A stretch of DNA of 64,000 nt, taken from contig NZ_UAPQ01000006.1 in the NCBI RefSeq assembly GCF_900444995.1, forward strand, positions 124,001-188,000, read 5' to 3'. The translations under genes and the position numbers were made by a program. The notes under the pieces are model-generated. The model had not been told where the DNA came from. It saw only the letters and a list, made by a program, of their open reading frames with translations, and made no database searches. How positions within the stretch are numbered: the first letter of the stretch is position 1; each line of letters begins with the position of its first letter. Of the stretch, positions 19,350-27,574 are shown piece by piece. The DNA is from Actinomyces bovis (GTDB lineage: Bacteria > Actinomycetota > Actinomycetes > Actinomycetales > Actinomycetaceae).

Positions 19350-22145
19350 ATGCTCGACGACGCGGACGCGCCCCAAGGACCCGAGCTAGGGTCCGTTGGA
19401 GGCGCTGTGCGCCCGCCGCGTCGGCCCCTGCGGCCCCGGCCGGGGCGTCTGGCAACTGGCTCAGCCGCGAGCGCAGGAGCAACACCTGCAGCCCCCCGAG
19501 GCCCAGCCGCGACGCCAGCGCAGACTCCGCCCAAGTCACAAGACAGCGAGGAGACCGTCGACCGCCCCATGTCCCGCATGGAGCGCCGGCGGGCCGCACG
19601 GGCGGCGGAAGCAGCCCGAGCCGCTAGACGAGAGGCAGCTGCCAAAGCTGAGCAGCAACGAGCAGCCCAAGACACCCGGGCACTACAAGAGGCCCGCGCC
19701 GCCGAACGGGCGCGGGCCGCCAAACAAGCGGAGCGACGTCGTGCTGCCGAGCGGGCCAAGCAGGCAGAACTCGCTAGGCAGGCTGAGCGGGCTCTAGCAG
19801 CGCAGGAGGCGGAGGAACGCCGCGCCGCGGAACGCGCCAGACTGGCTGAACTGGCCCGTCAGGCTGATCTTGCCGAGCAACGGCGCGCAGCGAAGGCCGC
19901 CAAAGAAGCTGCCGCCAAGGAGGCTGCGGCAGCTGCAGCTCGCGCCGCTGAGGCTGCCAGAAAAGCCCGCGCCACCAAGGCGGCCCAGGCCGCGCGGGAG
20001 GCGGAGGCTGCTCGCGCGGCGAGGTTTGAGCGCGAAGCTGAGGCAGCCAGAGCCGCAGCGGTGGTCTCCGAGTTGGCGCCAGCAACAGAGCCAATGGGGT
20101 TGCACGCCAGCGCCGTCGTAGCCAAAGCCGCCGCCCCAGAGCCCAGCGCGGCAACAGAGCCCAGCTCCGGCTCAGAGCCCACCACCACCCGGAATCCCTT
20201 TGCGGCGGAGGCTAAGCCGAGGCCCGCTTTCGAGACTGCGGATCAGCCCGTCATCTCTGAAACCCTGCCGCTAGTTAAAGTGCCCGGCCTGCAAGAATCC
20301 CTGGAACAAGATGAGCTTGCAGCCAAGCAGGCCGAAGCGTCACAGCGGCGCAGAAGCAGGTCGGCGCAGCGCACTGCCGTCAAAACACCTCAGGGGGCGC
20401 TGGCGCTGCCACGCCTGGGGCGCCGCGCCAAACTCTGGGCCAGCCTGGTCCTGTTGATCTTGGCAGTGGTTTGGTTACTGCTGGCGGTAATGACCTCCTC
20501 CACCGTCTCCGCCCAGACGCGCTGCTCCGGCGTAGAAATTGGTGGCATGAGCCGGACGGAAGCCATCGCTGCCCTAGAGCAGGCGTACGCAGAGAAACTC
20601 GCCGCTCCCCTCACCGTCAGTGCCGACGGCGCCACCGCCCAGCTCAGCGGTGCCGCCGTCAAAGCCAAGGTTGACGGTGAACGCAGCACCAGAGGCCTCA
20701 CGGGCTTCACTCTCAGCCCCTTGACCATCGCTAAACGACTCATAGGTGGGCAACAAAGCACGGTGGTTATAACCGCTGATCCGGAGGCGGTGCGCGCGGA
20801 ACTGTCCAACCATCTGGAAGAGCTCTCGCACGGGGCTGTTTCCGCTCAGGTAAGCCTGGTAGATGGCAAAGTACAGCAGACCCCCGCCGTCGCAGGCATC
20901 GGCGTCGACGTCGAGGCTGCCACCACCAAGCTGGCGGCTTTTTGGCCGGTGGACGCCACCAGCGCCGTCACCCTCCCTGAAGGCGTAACCGAGCCTGCCG
21001 TCACCGACGCTGAAGCCCAAGCCTTCACCAGCAACGTCCTGGAACCACTTCTGGCTGGGCCAGTCACCCTGACCGTCGCCGGAACTGAGGCAGAGGGGCG
21101 GGCCTCCACCCGAAACCACGAGCTGAGCGCCGCGGAGATCACCAACCTGGCCACCGTCAAGGAAAAAGCTGGCGCCCTGTGCGTGGAACTAGAGCCCACC
21201 AAGCTCCGCGAGGAAATCTTGCAGGCCTTCGGCTCTGCCATTGAGACGCAGGCCGCCGGCACCAAGTGGCAGATCGACGGTTCAGAAGCCGGTGCCCCCA
21301 CCGCCAAGCCTGAACTGGTATCCGCCGCCCCAGGCAAGGTGGTGGACGGTGCAGAAGTCTCCAAGGCAATCGTCGACGGCGTCTCCAAGAGTGGCGCCAG
21401 CGCCGCCACCCGCACCATCACCCTGCAGTTGAAAGATGACGCCGCCTCAGCCACTGGCGACGCCAGCACCGGGGCCGCCCTGGGGATCAAAGAAATCGTC
21501 GGCTCCTCAGACACGCCATTTGAATCCGACCCGCAACGCGACCAGAACCTGCGCGTCGGTGCAGCCGCCGTCAACGGCACGCTGATCCTGCCGGGGCAGA
21601 GCTACTCCATGAGTCAGACCATTGGCGAGGTCACCACCGCAAAGGGATACACCGACGCCGGCGTCATTATTGGTGCCAAGCATGTGAACGACATTGGCGG
21701 CGGCCTGTCACAGGTCACCACCACAGTGTTCAATGCCGCCTTTGCTGCCGGCATGGAGGATGACGAGCACACTCCTCACAGCCAGTACATGTCTCGCTAC
21801 CCTGCCGGCCTGGAGGCCACCTTGTGGACCGGGCAGATCGACATGCGTTTCACTAACTCCACCCCCTATGGTGTGCTGTTGCAGGCCTGGGTGGGGCAGG
21901 GGCAGGTGCATGTGCGGGCCTGGTCCACGCGCTACTACGACGTCGAGGTCTCTACCAGCGACAAATTCAATGTGGTCCGGCAGGGCTCAACCCATTCCAG
22001 CGGGCCTGACTGCGTGCCTAACCCTGAAGGCCAGCCGGGCTTCGACATCACCGTCACCCGCAAGCGCTCCCTCAACGGTTCCGCCTTGCCAACTGAGGTC
22101 CGCACCGTGCACTACGAGCCGAATAACTCGGTGAGCTGCGGCTAG
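19350..22145 (+). CDS. VanW-family protein with Ala-rich coiled-coil N terminus
   Basis: A 931-residue envelope protein. Residues 1-350 are cytoplasmic, dominated by Ala, Arg, Glu and Gln repeats (ERARAAKQAERRRAAERAKQ and similar) that should form a long charged helix or coiled coil. One membrane helix (about 362-382, LWASLVLLILAVVWLLLAVM) follows. The outside part has two PG_binding_4-like repeats (about 400-680) and a VanW domain (about 740-860) with the hallmark DIGGGLSQVTTTVFNAAF. VanW proteins are widespread in Gram-positives; a direct role in vancomycin resistance is not implied. The start ATG at 19350 has GGAG upstream. A cell-wall role is inferred from the domains only. Confidence 0.85.
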   Translation: MLDDADAPQGPELGSVGGAVRPPRRPLRPRPGRLATGSAASAGATPAAPRGPAATPAQTPPKSQDSEETVDRPMSRMERRRAARAAEAARAARREAAAKAEQQRAAQDTRALQEARAAERARAAKQAERRRAAERAKQAELARQAERALAAQEAEERRAAERARLAELARQADLAEQRRAAKAAKEAAAKEAAAAAARAAEAARKARATKAAQAAREAEAARAARFEREAEAARAAAVVSELAPATEPMGLHASAVVAKAAAPEPSAATEPSSGSEPTTTRNPFAAEAKPRPAFETADQPVISETLPLVKVPGLQESLEQDELAAKQAEASQRRRSRSAQRTAVKTPQGALALPRLGRRAKLWASLVLLILAVVWLLLAVMTSSTVSAQTRCSGVEIGGMSRTEAIAALEQAYAEKLAAPLTVSADGATAQLSGAAVKAKVDGERSTRGLTGFTLSPLTIAKRLIGGQQSTVVITADPEAVRAELSNHLEELSHGAVSAQVSLVDGKVQQTPAVAGIGVDVEAATTKLAAFWPVDATSAVTLPEGVTEPAVTDAEAQAFTSNVLEPLLAGPVTLTVAGTEAEGRASTRNHELSAAEITNLATVKEKAGALCVELEPTKLREEILQAFGSAIETQAAGTKWQIDGSEAGAPTAKPELVSAAPGKVVDGAEVSKAIVDGVSKSGASAATRTITLQLKDDAASATGDASTGAALGIKEIVGSSDTPFESDPQRDQNLRVGAAAVNGTLILPGQSYSMSQTIGEVTTAKGYTDAGVIIGAKHVNDIGGGLSQVTTTVFNAAFAAGMEDDEHTPHSQYMSRYPAGLEATLWTGQIDMRFTNSTPYGVLLQAWVGQGQVHVRAWSTRYYDVEVSTSDKFNVVRQGSTHSSGPDCVPNPEGQPGFDITVTRKRSLNGSALPTEVRTVHYEPNNSVSCG

Positions 22146-22268
22146 CTGCCTAAATGGGCTAAGTGCCCTGGCTGACTTGGCGCCTTAGCAGTGGGGTTTG
22201 TGGCGGGTGCTGACGCCTGCTGCGTGCGCTGCGGCACTCCAAGGTGCTCAGGAGTACTCCGGCGCGGA

Positions 22269-22297
22269 TTGGGTGCTGGGAGGTGGCGGGATAATAC
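22269..22297 (+). promoter_or_regulatory. Promoter of fdxA-dapC
   Basis: TTGGGT at 22269-22274 and TAATAC at 22292-22297 are separated by exactly 17 bases, giving a good vegetative sigma-70 type promoter. The predicted start site is about 50 bases before the fdxA ATG. Confidence 0.6.
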
Positions 22298-22355
22298 TTA
22301 TTACGGCAAGCACCGGGGCCCCGCCCGGTTTCTGAAGCGGAGAGGAAACGCCTCC

Positions 22356-22703
22356 ATGACTTACGTCATCGCCCAGCCCTGCGTGGACGTCAAAGATCGG
22401 GCCTGCGTGGATGAGTGCCCCGTCGACTGCATCTACGAGGGGGAGCGCAGCCTCTACATCAACGCCGACGAATGTGTGGACTGCGGCGCCTGCGAGCCCG
22501 TCTGCCCCACCGAGGCGATCTTCTATGAAGACGACGTGCCCGCTGAGTGGGCGGACTACACCCGCGCCAATATCGACTTCTTTGAGCTCAAGGGCCTGGG
22601 GTCGCCCGGCGGTGCCCAACAGGTCGGGGCGGTGGACTACGACGACCCGATGATCGCGGCCCTGCCGCCACAGAACCAGGACTACCTGGACGCCAATGGC
22701 TGA
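22356..22703 (+). CDS. fdxA: Ferredoxin, 7Fe type (FdxA)
   Basis: A small electron carrier of 115 aa. Cys9, Cys17, Cys21 and Cys25 and the second set Cys40, Cys43, Cys46 and Cys50 ([12 protein letters not shown]) follow the pattern of the actinobacterial FdxA with one 3Fe-4S and one 4Fe-4S cluster. The start [17 protein letters not shown] is near-identical in style to mycobacterial FdxA. The ATG at 22356 follows GGAGAGGAAA. Its stop overlaps the dapC start, a conserved fdxA-dapC pairing in this phylum whose biochemical reason is unclear. Confidence 0.95.
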   Translation: MTYVIAQPCVDVKDRACVDECPVDCIYEGERSLYINADECVDCGACEPVCPTEAIFYEDDVPAEWADYTRANIDFFELKGLGSPGGAQQVGAVDYDDPMIAALPPQNQDYLDANG

Positions 22704-23925
22704 GCTGGGGGCGGCGCAGCAGCTGCCTGCGCAGACTCTGCCCCGGGCACTGACCCTCCCAGACTTCCCCTGGGACTCCCTGCGCCCCTACCGGGCTCGC
22801 GCCGCCCAGCATCCCGACGGCGTCGTCGACCTGGCGGTGGGCACCCCCGTGGACCCCAGCCCCGCCGTCGCCCAGACCGCCCTGCGGGCCGCCGCTAACG
22901 CCCCCGGATACCCCACGGCCCTGGGCAGCGCTGAACTGCGTGCCGCCATCAACGACTGGTGGGCCCGGCGCCGCGGCGTTACGGGCCTTAGCGAGGCTGA
23001 GGTCATCCCCACCATCGGTTCCAAGGAGTCCGTGGCTCTCCTAGCTCTCCAGTTGGGTGCCCGCCCCGGGGACCTGGTGCTTCACCCGCGCGCTGCCTAC
23101 CCCACCTACGACGTCGGTGCTCGCTTAGCTGGGGCTACTCCTGTGCCCGTGGACACGGACGCTGACCCGGACAGTTGGCAATTGCCCTCCGGTCCCGACG
23201 GCGCGGCGGGCCGCCCCGTGATCGTTTGGTTAAACAGCCCCGGCAACCCCGACGGGCATGTGCTCGGCGTGGAGCAGTTGGCCCGGATTGTTGCCTGGGC
23301 ACGGCAGCGTGGCGCCATTGTTATCTCTGACGAGTGCTATGCCGAGTTGGCTTGGGCTGAGCCTTGGGCCAGTCAGGGGGTGCCTAGTCTGCTGGACCCG
23401 CGCGTCACGGGCACGCGCCCTGACGGCAGTGCGGATCGGCGTGGCCTGATCGCCCTGTACTCCCTATCTAAGCAGTCCAATCTGGCTGGCTACCGGGCCG
23501 CTTTCCTGGCGGGCGACGCTGCGCTGGTGGGGGCCGTGACGGAGGTCCGCAAGCACTCTGGGTTGCTGGTGCCTGCTCCCGTGCAGGCCGCCATGACTGC
23601 TGTGTTGGCTGATCCGGCGCATGTGGCGGCGCAGGTGGAGGTTTATCGAGCTCGCCGCGAGGCCTTGTTGGCGGCTACGGCGTCTGCCGGGCTGGTCAAT
23701 GACCCTGCATCCGTGGCTGGCCTGTACCTGTGGTTGCGGGGGCCGGCGTCTATGAGTGCCTTTGACCTGGTGGGGGCCTTTGCGGAGTTGGGGATTGTGG
23801 TTGCTCCTGGGGACTTCTACGGGGAGGCGGGAGCTGGGCGGGTGCGCGTCTCGCTGACTGATTCTGATGAGCGCGTCGCGGCTGCCTGTCGCCGTCTGCA
23901 GGGGACGGCGCTGTTCCGCCCCTGA
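22696..23925 (+). CDS. dapC: Succinyldiaminopimelate transaminase DapC
   Basis: PLP-dependent class I/II aminotransferase, 409 aa, converting N-succinyl-2-amino-6-ketopimelate to N-succinyl-diaminopimelate in the lysine and peptidoglycan precursor pathway. The Schiff-base lysine is Lys259 in [16 protein letters not shown] and the [11 protein letters not shown]sp/Tyr pair are the expected cofactor contacts. It overlaps fdxA by 8 bases, so the two are one operon. The neighbouring dapD at 31.4 kb supplies the preceding succinylation step. The stop TGA abuts a 16-base palindrome that begins at its last base. Confidence 0.93.
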   Translation: MAELGAAQQLPAQTLPRALTLPDFPWDSLRPYRARAAQHPDGVVDLAVGTPVDPSPAVAQTALRAAANAPGYPTALGSAELRAAINDWWARRRGVTGLSEAEVIPTIGSKESVALLALQLGARPGDLVLHPRAAYPTYDVGARLAGATPVPVDTDADPDSWQLPSGPDGAAGRPVIVWLNSPGNPDGHVLGVEQLARIVAWARQRGAIVISDECYAELAWAEPWASQGVPSLLDPRVTGTRPDGSADRRGLIALYSLSKQSNLAGYRAAFLAGDAALVGAVTEVRKHSGLLVPAPVQAAMTAVLADPAHVAAQVEVYRARREALLAATASAGLVNDPASVAGLYLWLRGPASMSAFDLVGAFAELGIVVAPGDFYGEAGAGRVRVSLTDSDERVAAACRRLQGTALFRP

Positions 23926-23940
23926 GTTGTTTAAACAACT
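23925..23940. promoter_or_regulatory. 16-base palindrome, copy 1 (putative operator)
   Basis: Perfect palindrome AGTTGTTTAAACAACT overlapping the last base of the dapC stop. The same sequence occurs at 25783-25798 and 25907-25922. Binding by the AlbA_2 regulator is inferred from copy 2, which lies in that gene's promoter. Confidence 0.55.
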
Positions 23941-24008
23941 TTCTTGGTTCTGGGTGATCTCAGCGGCGGCGCCATGGTAAGAAAACGTTGCAATTGCAGG
24001 GTTTGCTT

Positions 24009-24050
24009 AGTTCTTGCAAGTTGTTTTGAAGTTCTTTGAAGTTGTTTTCC
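24009..24050. repeat. Four phased AGTT(C/G)TT half-sites
   Basis: AGTTCTTGCA, AGTTGTTTTGA, AGTTCTTTGA and AGTTGTTTTC follow one another at 10-11 base steps, so all four face the same side of the helix. AGTTGTTT is also one arm of the 16-base palindrome. The same array is at 25991-26032 in the second direct repeat. Confidence 0.55.
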
Positions 24051-24086
24051 CGCCAATTAGGGGTTTGGGTAGGGGCTCCGGGGTGT

Positions 24087-25769
24087 TTAGGTTGCCACCC
24101 AACGCACCGCAGGTCCTCGCTCAGGCCCTTGGGGATCCTTCTTGATCGCTCCGGTATTTGCTAGATGACGCAGTATCTCGGTTACGACCTGTGACTTGGC
24201 GCCCGTAGCGGCTACCACCTGCCGGTTGGTAACTGTGCCGCTCTTGACCGCGTCGATGACCCAACCTTGAACATCCCCTGCAGGGGGTGTGACGACGCCT
24301 TGCTGTCGAAGGAGGTCAAGCACTTTAGGGGCCAGCGACCACAGGTTGCCTCCCTCGTGGACTGCCAGCAGTCCGATCTCCTGCAGCCACCGCAGGACCT
24401 CACGACATTCCTTCTTGCTCCGCTGCAACAACTCCGACGCTGATCCTTCTGTTAGGACATTGGCATGAGTTAGTTCGCGTAGGCACAGCAGTACGTCAAC
24501 ATTGGCTATGTGTTCGGTATTGATTGCGCTTGGAAGCAGAGAGAGGGTGCGGATGAAGGCTTTGTCTACAACTGAGGCAGCAAAGGTGACCTCGACATGA
24601 AACTCATCGGTTTCCACCAGTGGGGCGGACCTCCCCGAGGACAACATTGACACCCACATGCGCCCGAAGCCGCGAGCGGTCTGTTCTACCAGCCCAAGAT
24701 GATGTAAGGCTGCCATAAGGGCTGGGTTGCGAGGGCTGGACTGGGTAGTGAGCAGACGGTTGGGAGAGACTCCAATTGGAAGGCTGCCAGGGGAGTGGAC
24801 CTTGAGGATCTGAGGTGAGTGGTCCACGATGATTGACTGAGAGAGATCCCAGTCTCGGTGTGCGAAGGCGTTCAGCACTACCTCGTCCACTGCTCGGTCG
24901 GGAAAGTCCTGGATCTGGCGTTCCTGCCCGGTTGGGAGTTCGACGCGTTCCATCTCGCTGTTGGAGTGCCGGTGAATTCGCTCCAGCATCTGAGGAATGG
25001 CTAAGACCAAAGGGAGGTCCACATCGTTGCGCTCGGGTTCGGATCCAGGTGCTGGCCTCCACAGATGCTGAGATGCGGGCAAGCTTTGGGTGGGTTTTCC
25101 AAACAGCAGCTTGGCGGCAACAATCACGTCCCCGCCAGGAGAAATTAGCCGTAGGCGTCGCAGTAGTTCCTCGGGTGTGTGAAGTGGGTCGTCCGGGTGC
25201 TTGCTGTTGAAGTTGTGGATGCCGGTGCTAAGCGCTAAGGCGTCTAGGTCGCCTAGGTGTAGGCCCGATGGCTTGGCGGTGGGGTCAGGGTTCAGGCGGC
25301 TGTGCCGTATGTATCTGCGTTCATCCTCTGAAAGTGGTTTGCAGCTGGTGCCTTGCCGTTTTGTGGCAGCACCATCCTTGCGGCTGTACACGCTTAAGCC
25401 AGGTGGTACGCGTACAACCACAAGGCGTTGTCCATGGAACTGCTCCGCCGCGGCCTCTACTGTGAGGTTTGGGGTTGTCTTGTTAAAGATGGAGGTCATG
25501 ATCTTGTCTGGTTGAGCATCTGTGCCAGTCAAGGCTGCGGCCCCGCTCTGCTTGTCACGGACTCCGAGCACGATAAAGGATTCGCCGTCGGCGTTGGCGA
25601 AGCAGATCGCTGCGTCTAGCAACATTTGGGTACGTGCGGCTTCTGGATTGGCGTTGGGCTTCAAAGTGCGCGCGGGGTCTTCTTTGAAGTCGAGGTGTTG
25701 GTGCTCTCGGCTGTCGGGGGTGGCTCCGGCGATGATTGCCTCGAGCGCTTCCCGAACGATGTCGTGCAT
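24087..25769 (-). CDS. AlbA_2-domain ATP-binding putative transcriptional regulator
   Basis: A 560-aa protein. An N-terminal Schlafen-type AlbA_2 domain (HLDFKEDP near residue 24 onward, AAICFANADGESFIVLGV) is followed by a RecG-like/HATPase_c_4 region (VDEVVLNAFAHRDW, SPGSLPIGVSPNRLLTTQSS, RNPALMAALHHLGLVEQTAR) and a C-terminal winged helix-turn-helix. Family members are mostly putative DNA-binding regulators; some occur near defence genes. The ATG at 25769 is chosen because the promoter predicts a transcript starting at that A (leaderless); a TTG at 25796 is in frame but lies inside the operator. The gene appears less GC-rich than its neighbours and is flanked by direct repeats, suggesting acquisition. 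Confidence 0.8.
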   Translation of the reverse strand: MHDIVREALEAIIAGATPDSREHQHLDFKEDPARTLKPNANPEAARTQMLLDAAICFANADGESFIVLGVRDKQSGAAALTGTDAQPDKIMTSIFNKTTPNLTVEAAAEQFHGQRLVVVRVPPGLSVYSRKDGAATKRQGTSCKPLSEDERRYIRHSRLNPDPTAKPSGLHLGDLDALALSTGIHNFNSKHPDDPLHTPEELLRRLRLISPGGDVIVAAKLLFGKPTQSLPASQHLWRPAPGSEPERNDVDLPLVLAIPQMLERIHRHSNSEMERVELPTGQERQIQDFPDRAVDEVVLNAFAHRDWDLSQSIIVDHSPQILKVHSPGSLPIGVSPNRLLTTQSSPRNPALMAALHHLGLVEQTARGFGRMWVSMLSSGRSAPLVETDEFHVEVTFAASVVDKAFIRTLSLLPSAINTEHIANVDVLLCLRELTHANVLTEGSASELLQRSKKECREVLRWLQEIGLLAVHEGGNLWSLAPKVLDLLRQQGVVTPPAGDVQGWVIDAVKSGTVTNRQVVAATGAKSQVVTEILRHLANTGAIKKDPQGPERGPAVRWVAT

Positions 25770-25775
25770 GACCCA

Positions 25776-25804
25776 AGTATTGAGTTGTTTAAACAACTTT
25801 TCAA
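25776..25804 (-). promoter_or_regulatory. Promoter of the AlbA_2 gene with palindromic operator filling the spacer
   Basis: On the minus strand, TTGAAA (25804-25799) and AATACT (25781-25776) are 17 bases apart. The spacer is the 16-base palindrome AGTTGTTTAAACAACT (25783-25798) plus one base. The A of the ATG is 7 bases beyond the -10 box, the position of a start site, and no Shine-Dalgarno is present, so a leaderless mRNA is predicted. Any protein on the palindrome would block polymerase: an autorepression layout. Confidence 0.65.
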
Positions 25805-25899
25805 GGTTAACGGGAGTAGAAGGCGGGTGGGGGAGAGGTGGTTTTCGTTGAAATAGCGGCGGTTATGGGCGGTTGGTTGGGTGGGGTGGCTGCCTGGGT

Positions 25900-26038
25900 G
25901 CCCCTGAGTTGTTTAAACAACTTTTTTGGTTCTGGGCGGCTTCAGCGGCGGCGCCACGGCCAGAAAACGTTGCAATTGCAGGGTTTACCTAGTTCTTGCA
26001 AGTTGTTTTGAAGTTCTTTTGAAGTTGTTTTCCCGCCA
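25900..26038. repeat. Direct repeat copy 2 (gltA side)
   Basis: The 139-base partner of 23918-24055: palindrome AGTTGTTTAAACAACT at 25907-25922, TGCAATTGCA at 25971-25980, and four AGTTSTT half-sites at 25991, 26001, 26012 and 26023. It differs from copy 1 by scattered substitutions and one extra T. It ends about 140 bases before the gltA start and so lies in the gltA control region. Confidence 0.85.
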
Positions 26039-26176
26039 GCGTGCCCTAGGCTCCCAGGAGAACTGAGCGTAAGAAGTCCGCCCCAACCCGGGACGGGAAA
26101 GGGTGACGCACCGTACAGTAAGACCCTAAGGGACCTAAGGCCCACCCGGCGAGCTCGCCGTATCAAAGGAGGCGCA

Positions 26177-27562
26177 ATGACTGAACAGAACCCCGACCTG
26201 AGCAAGCTCGATTGCCCCGGCACCCTCACCGTCGCGGATACCAGCTTGGAGTTGCCGCGCATCCTAGCCACCGACGGCTCCGACGGGCTGGGAGTAGGCA
26301 AACTTCTGGGTTCAACCGGCCTGGTCACCCTGGACCCTGGCTTCACCAACACCGCCTCCTGCACCTCTGAAATCACCTATATCGACGGCGCCGCAGGCAT
26401 TCTGCGTTACCGCGGCTACCCGATCGCTGAACTGGCTAAGTCCTCCACTTTCCTGGAGGTCGCCTACCTACTGATTCGCGGGGAGCTGCCCGATCAGGAG
26501 ACCTTCGAGCAGTTCGACCGGCGCATCGCCCGCCACCGCCTCCTGCATGAGGACTTCCGCAGCTTCTTCACCTCCTTTCCCTCCTCCGGGCACCCCATGG
26601 CCATCCTTCAGGCTGGAATCGCAGGCCTAGCCACCTATTACGAGGACACTCTCAACCCCTACGACCCCTACGAGTGTGAGCTCGCCACGGTCCTGCTGCT
26701 CGCCAAAATGCCGACGATGATCTCCTACATCGCCCGGCGTGCCATTGGTTTGCCCCTGCTTTACCCAGACCCCAAGCGCGGCTACGTGGAGGACTTCCTC
26801 AATATGACCTTCGGGATGCCCTACCAGGCCCCGGAGATTGACCCCGTCGTCGTGCGCGCCCTAGACATGCTGCTAATCCTGCACGCCGACCACGAACAGA
26901 ACTGCTCCACCTCCACCGTCCGCCTGGTAGGTTCGGCAGACGCCAATATGTACTCCTCCGTGTCCGCCGGGGTGGGGGCGCTATCTGGTCCACTGCACGG
27001 CGGAGCGAATGAGGCCGTGCTGCGCATGTTGGACCGCATCGAATCCGAGGGCATGAGCACCGCTGAGTTCGTCCGCAAGGTCAAGGACCGGGAAGACGGC
27101 GTACGCCTGATGGGCTTCGGTCATCGCGTCTACAAGAACTATGACCCGCGCGCCGCCCTGGTTAAGGATGCCGCTCACGACGTCCTAATGCGCTTGGGTT
27201 CCTCCGACGGCGACCGCAAGCTGGACATCGCCATGGAGCTGGAGGAGGTTGCTCTTTCGGACGACTACTTCGTCTCCCGCAAGCTGTACCCCAATGTGGA
27301 CTTCTATACGGGTTTGATCTACCAGGCCATGGGTTTCCCCACCAAGATGTTCACTCCGCTGTTTGCGCTGGGGCGCCTGCCTGGATGGATCGCTCAGTAC
27401 CGCGAAATGATCGCCGACCCGGCCAAGCGAATCGGTCGTCCCCGCCAGGTCTACACCGGCGAGAGTGAGCGGCACTACATTGCGATGCACCGCCGCAAGC
27501 ACGCCGCCGATTACCCCGGCGTACGCCCCGGCTCCAGCATCGACCGCGTCACCCGAGTCTAA
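26177..27562 (+). CDS. gltA: Citrate synthase
   Basis: Condenses acetyl-CoA and oxaloacetate to citrate, the entry step of the TCA cycle. The 461-aa protein has the catalytic residues in their expected settings: His274 in GPLHGGANEA, His316 in GFGHRVYKNYDPR and Asp375 in NVDFYTGLIYQ, with His238 in LHADHEQN. Length and the N-terminal extension fit the NADH-type (Gram-negative/actinobacterial) group. The ATG at 26177 has a strong AAAGGAGG site. The upstream region contains repeat copy 2 with its palindrome, so the AlbA_2 regulator may control this gene. It converges on sdhB with 12 bases between the two stops. Confidence 0.96.
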   Translation: MTEQNPDLSKLDCPGTLTVADTSLELPRILATDGSDGLGVGKLLGSTGLVTLDPGFTNTASCTSEITYIDGAAGILRYRGYPIAELAKSSTFLEVAYLLIRGELPDQETFEQFDRRIARHRLLHEDFRSFFTSFPSSGHPMAILQAGIAGLATYYEDTLNPYDPYECELATVLLLAKMPTMISYIARRAIGLPLLYPDPKRGYVEDFLNMTFGMPYQAPEIDPVVVRALDMLLILHADHEQNCSTSTVRLVGSADANMYSSVSAGVGALSGPLHGGANEAVLRMLDRIESEGMSTAEFVRKVKDREDGVRLMGFGHRVYKNYDPRAALVKDAAHDVLMRLGSSDGDRKLDIAMELEEVALSDDYFVSRKLYPNVDFYTGLIYQAMGFPTKMFTPLFALGRLPGWIAQYREMIADPAKRIGRPRQVYTGESERHYIAMHRRKHAADYPGVRPGSSIDRVTRV

Positions 27563-27574
27563 AGCGCCCGCGGC

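Larger units (their letters stand above)
23918..24055. repeat. Direct repeat copy 1 (dapC side)
   Basis: A 138-base segment starting over the dapC stop that recurs at 25900-26038 with about 90% or higher identity by eye. Contents in order: the palindrome AGTTGTTTAAACAACT (23925-23940), a GC-rich stretch, the palindrome TGCAATTGCA (23989-23998), and four tandem copies of AGTTSTTK at 24009, 24019, 24030 and 24040. The two copies bracket the AlbA_2 regulator gene. Confidence 0.85.

Noticed and set aside
19346-20188. Several long antisense frames opposite the VanW gene
   Set aside because: They are by-products of the Ala/Arg/Glu-rich GC-biased codons of the real gene and have no ribosome sites or family features.
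24087-25796. TTG at 25796 as the start of the AlbA_2 protein
   Set aside because: It lies inside the palindrome, between the predicted -35 and -10 boxes, and so would not be transcribed from that promoter.
23918-26038. Direct repeats as target-site duplications of an insertion sequence
   Set aside because: At 138 bases they are far too long for target duplications, there is no transposase, and no terminal inverted repeats were found inside.
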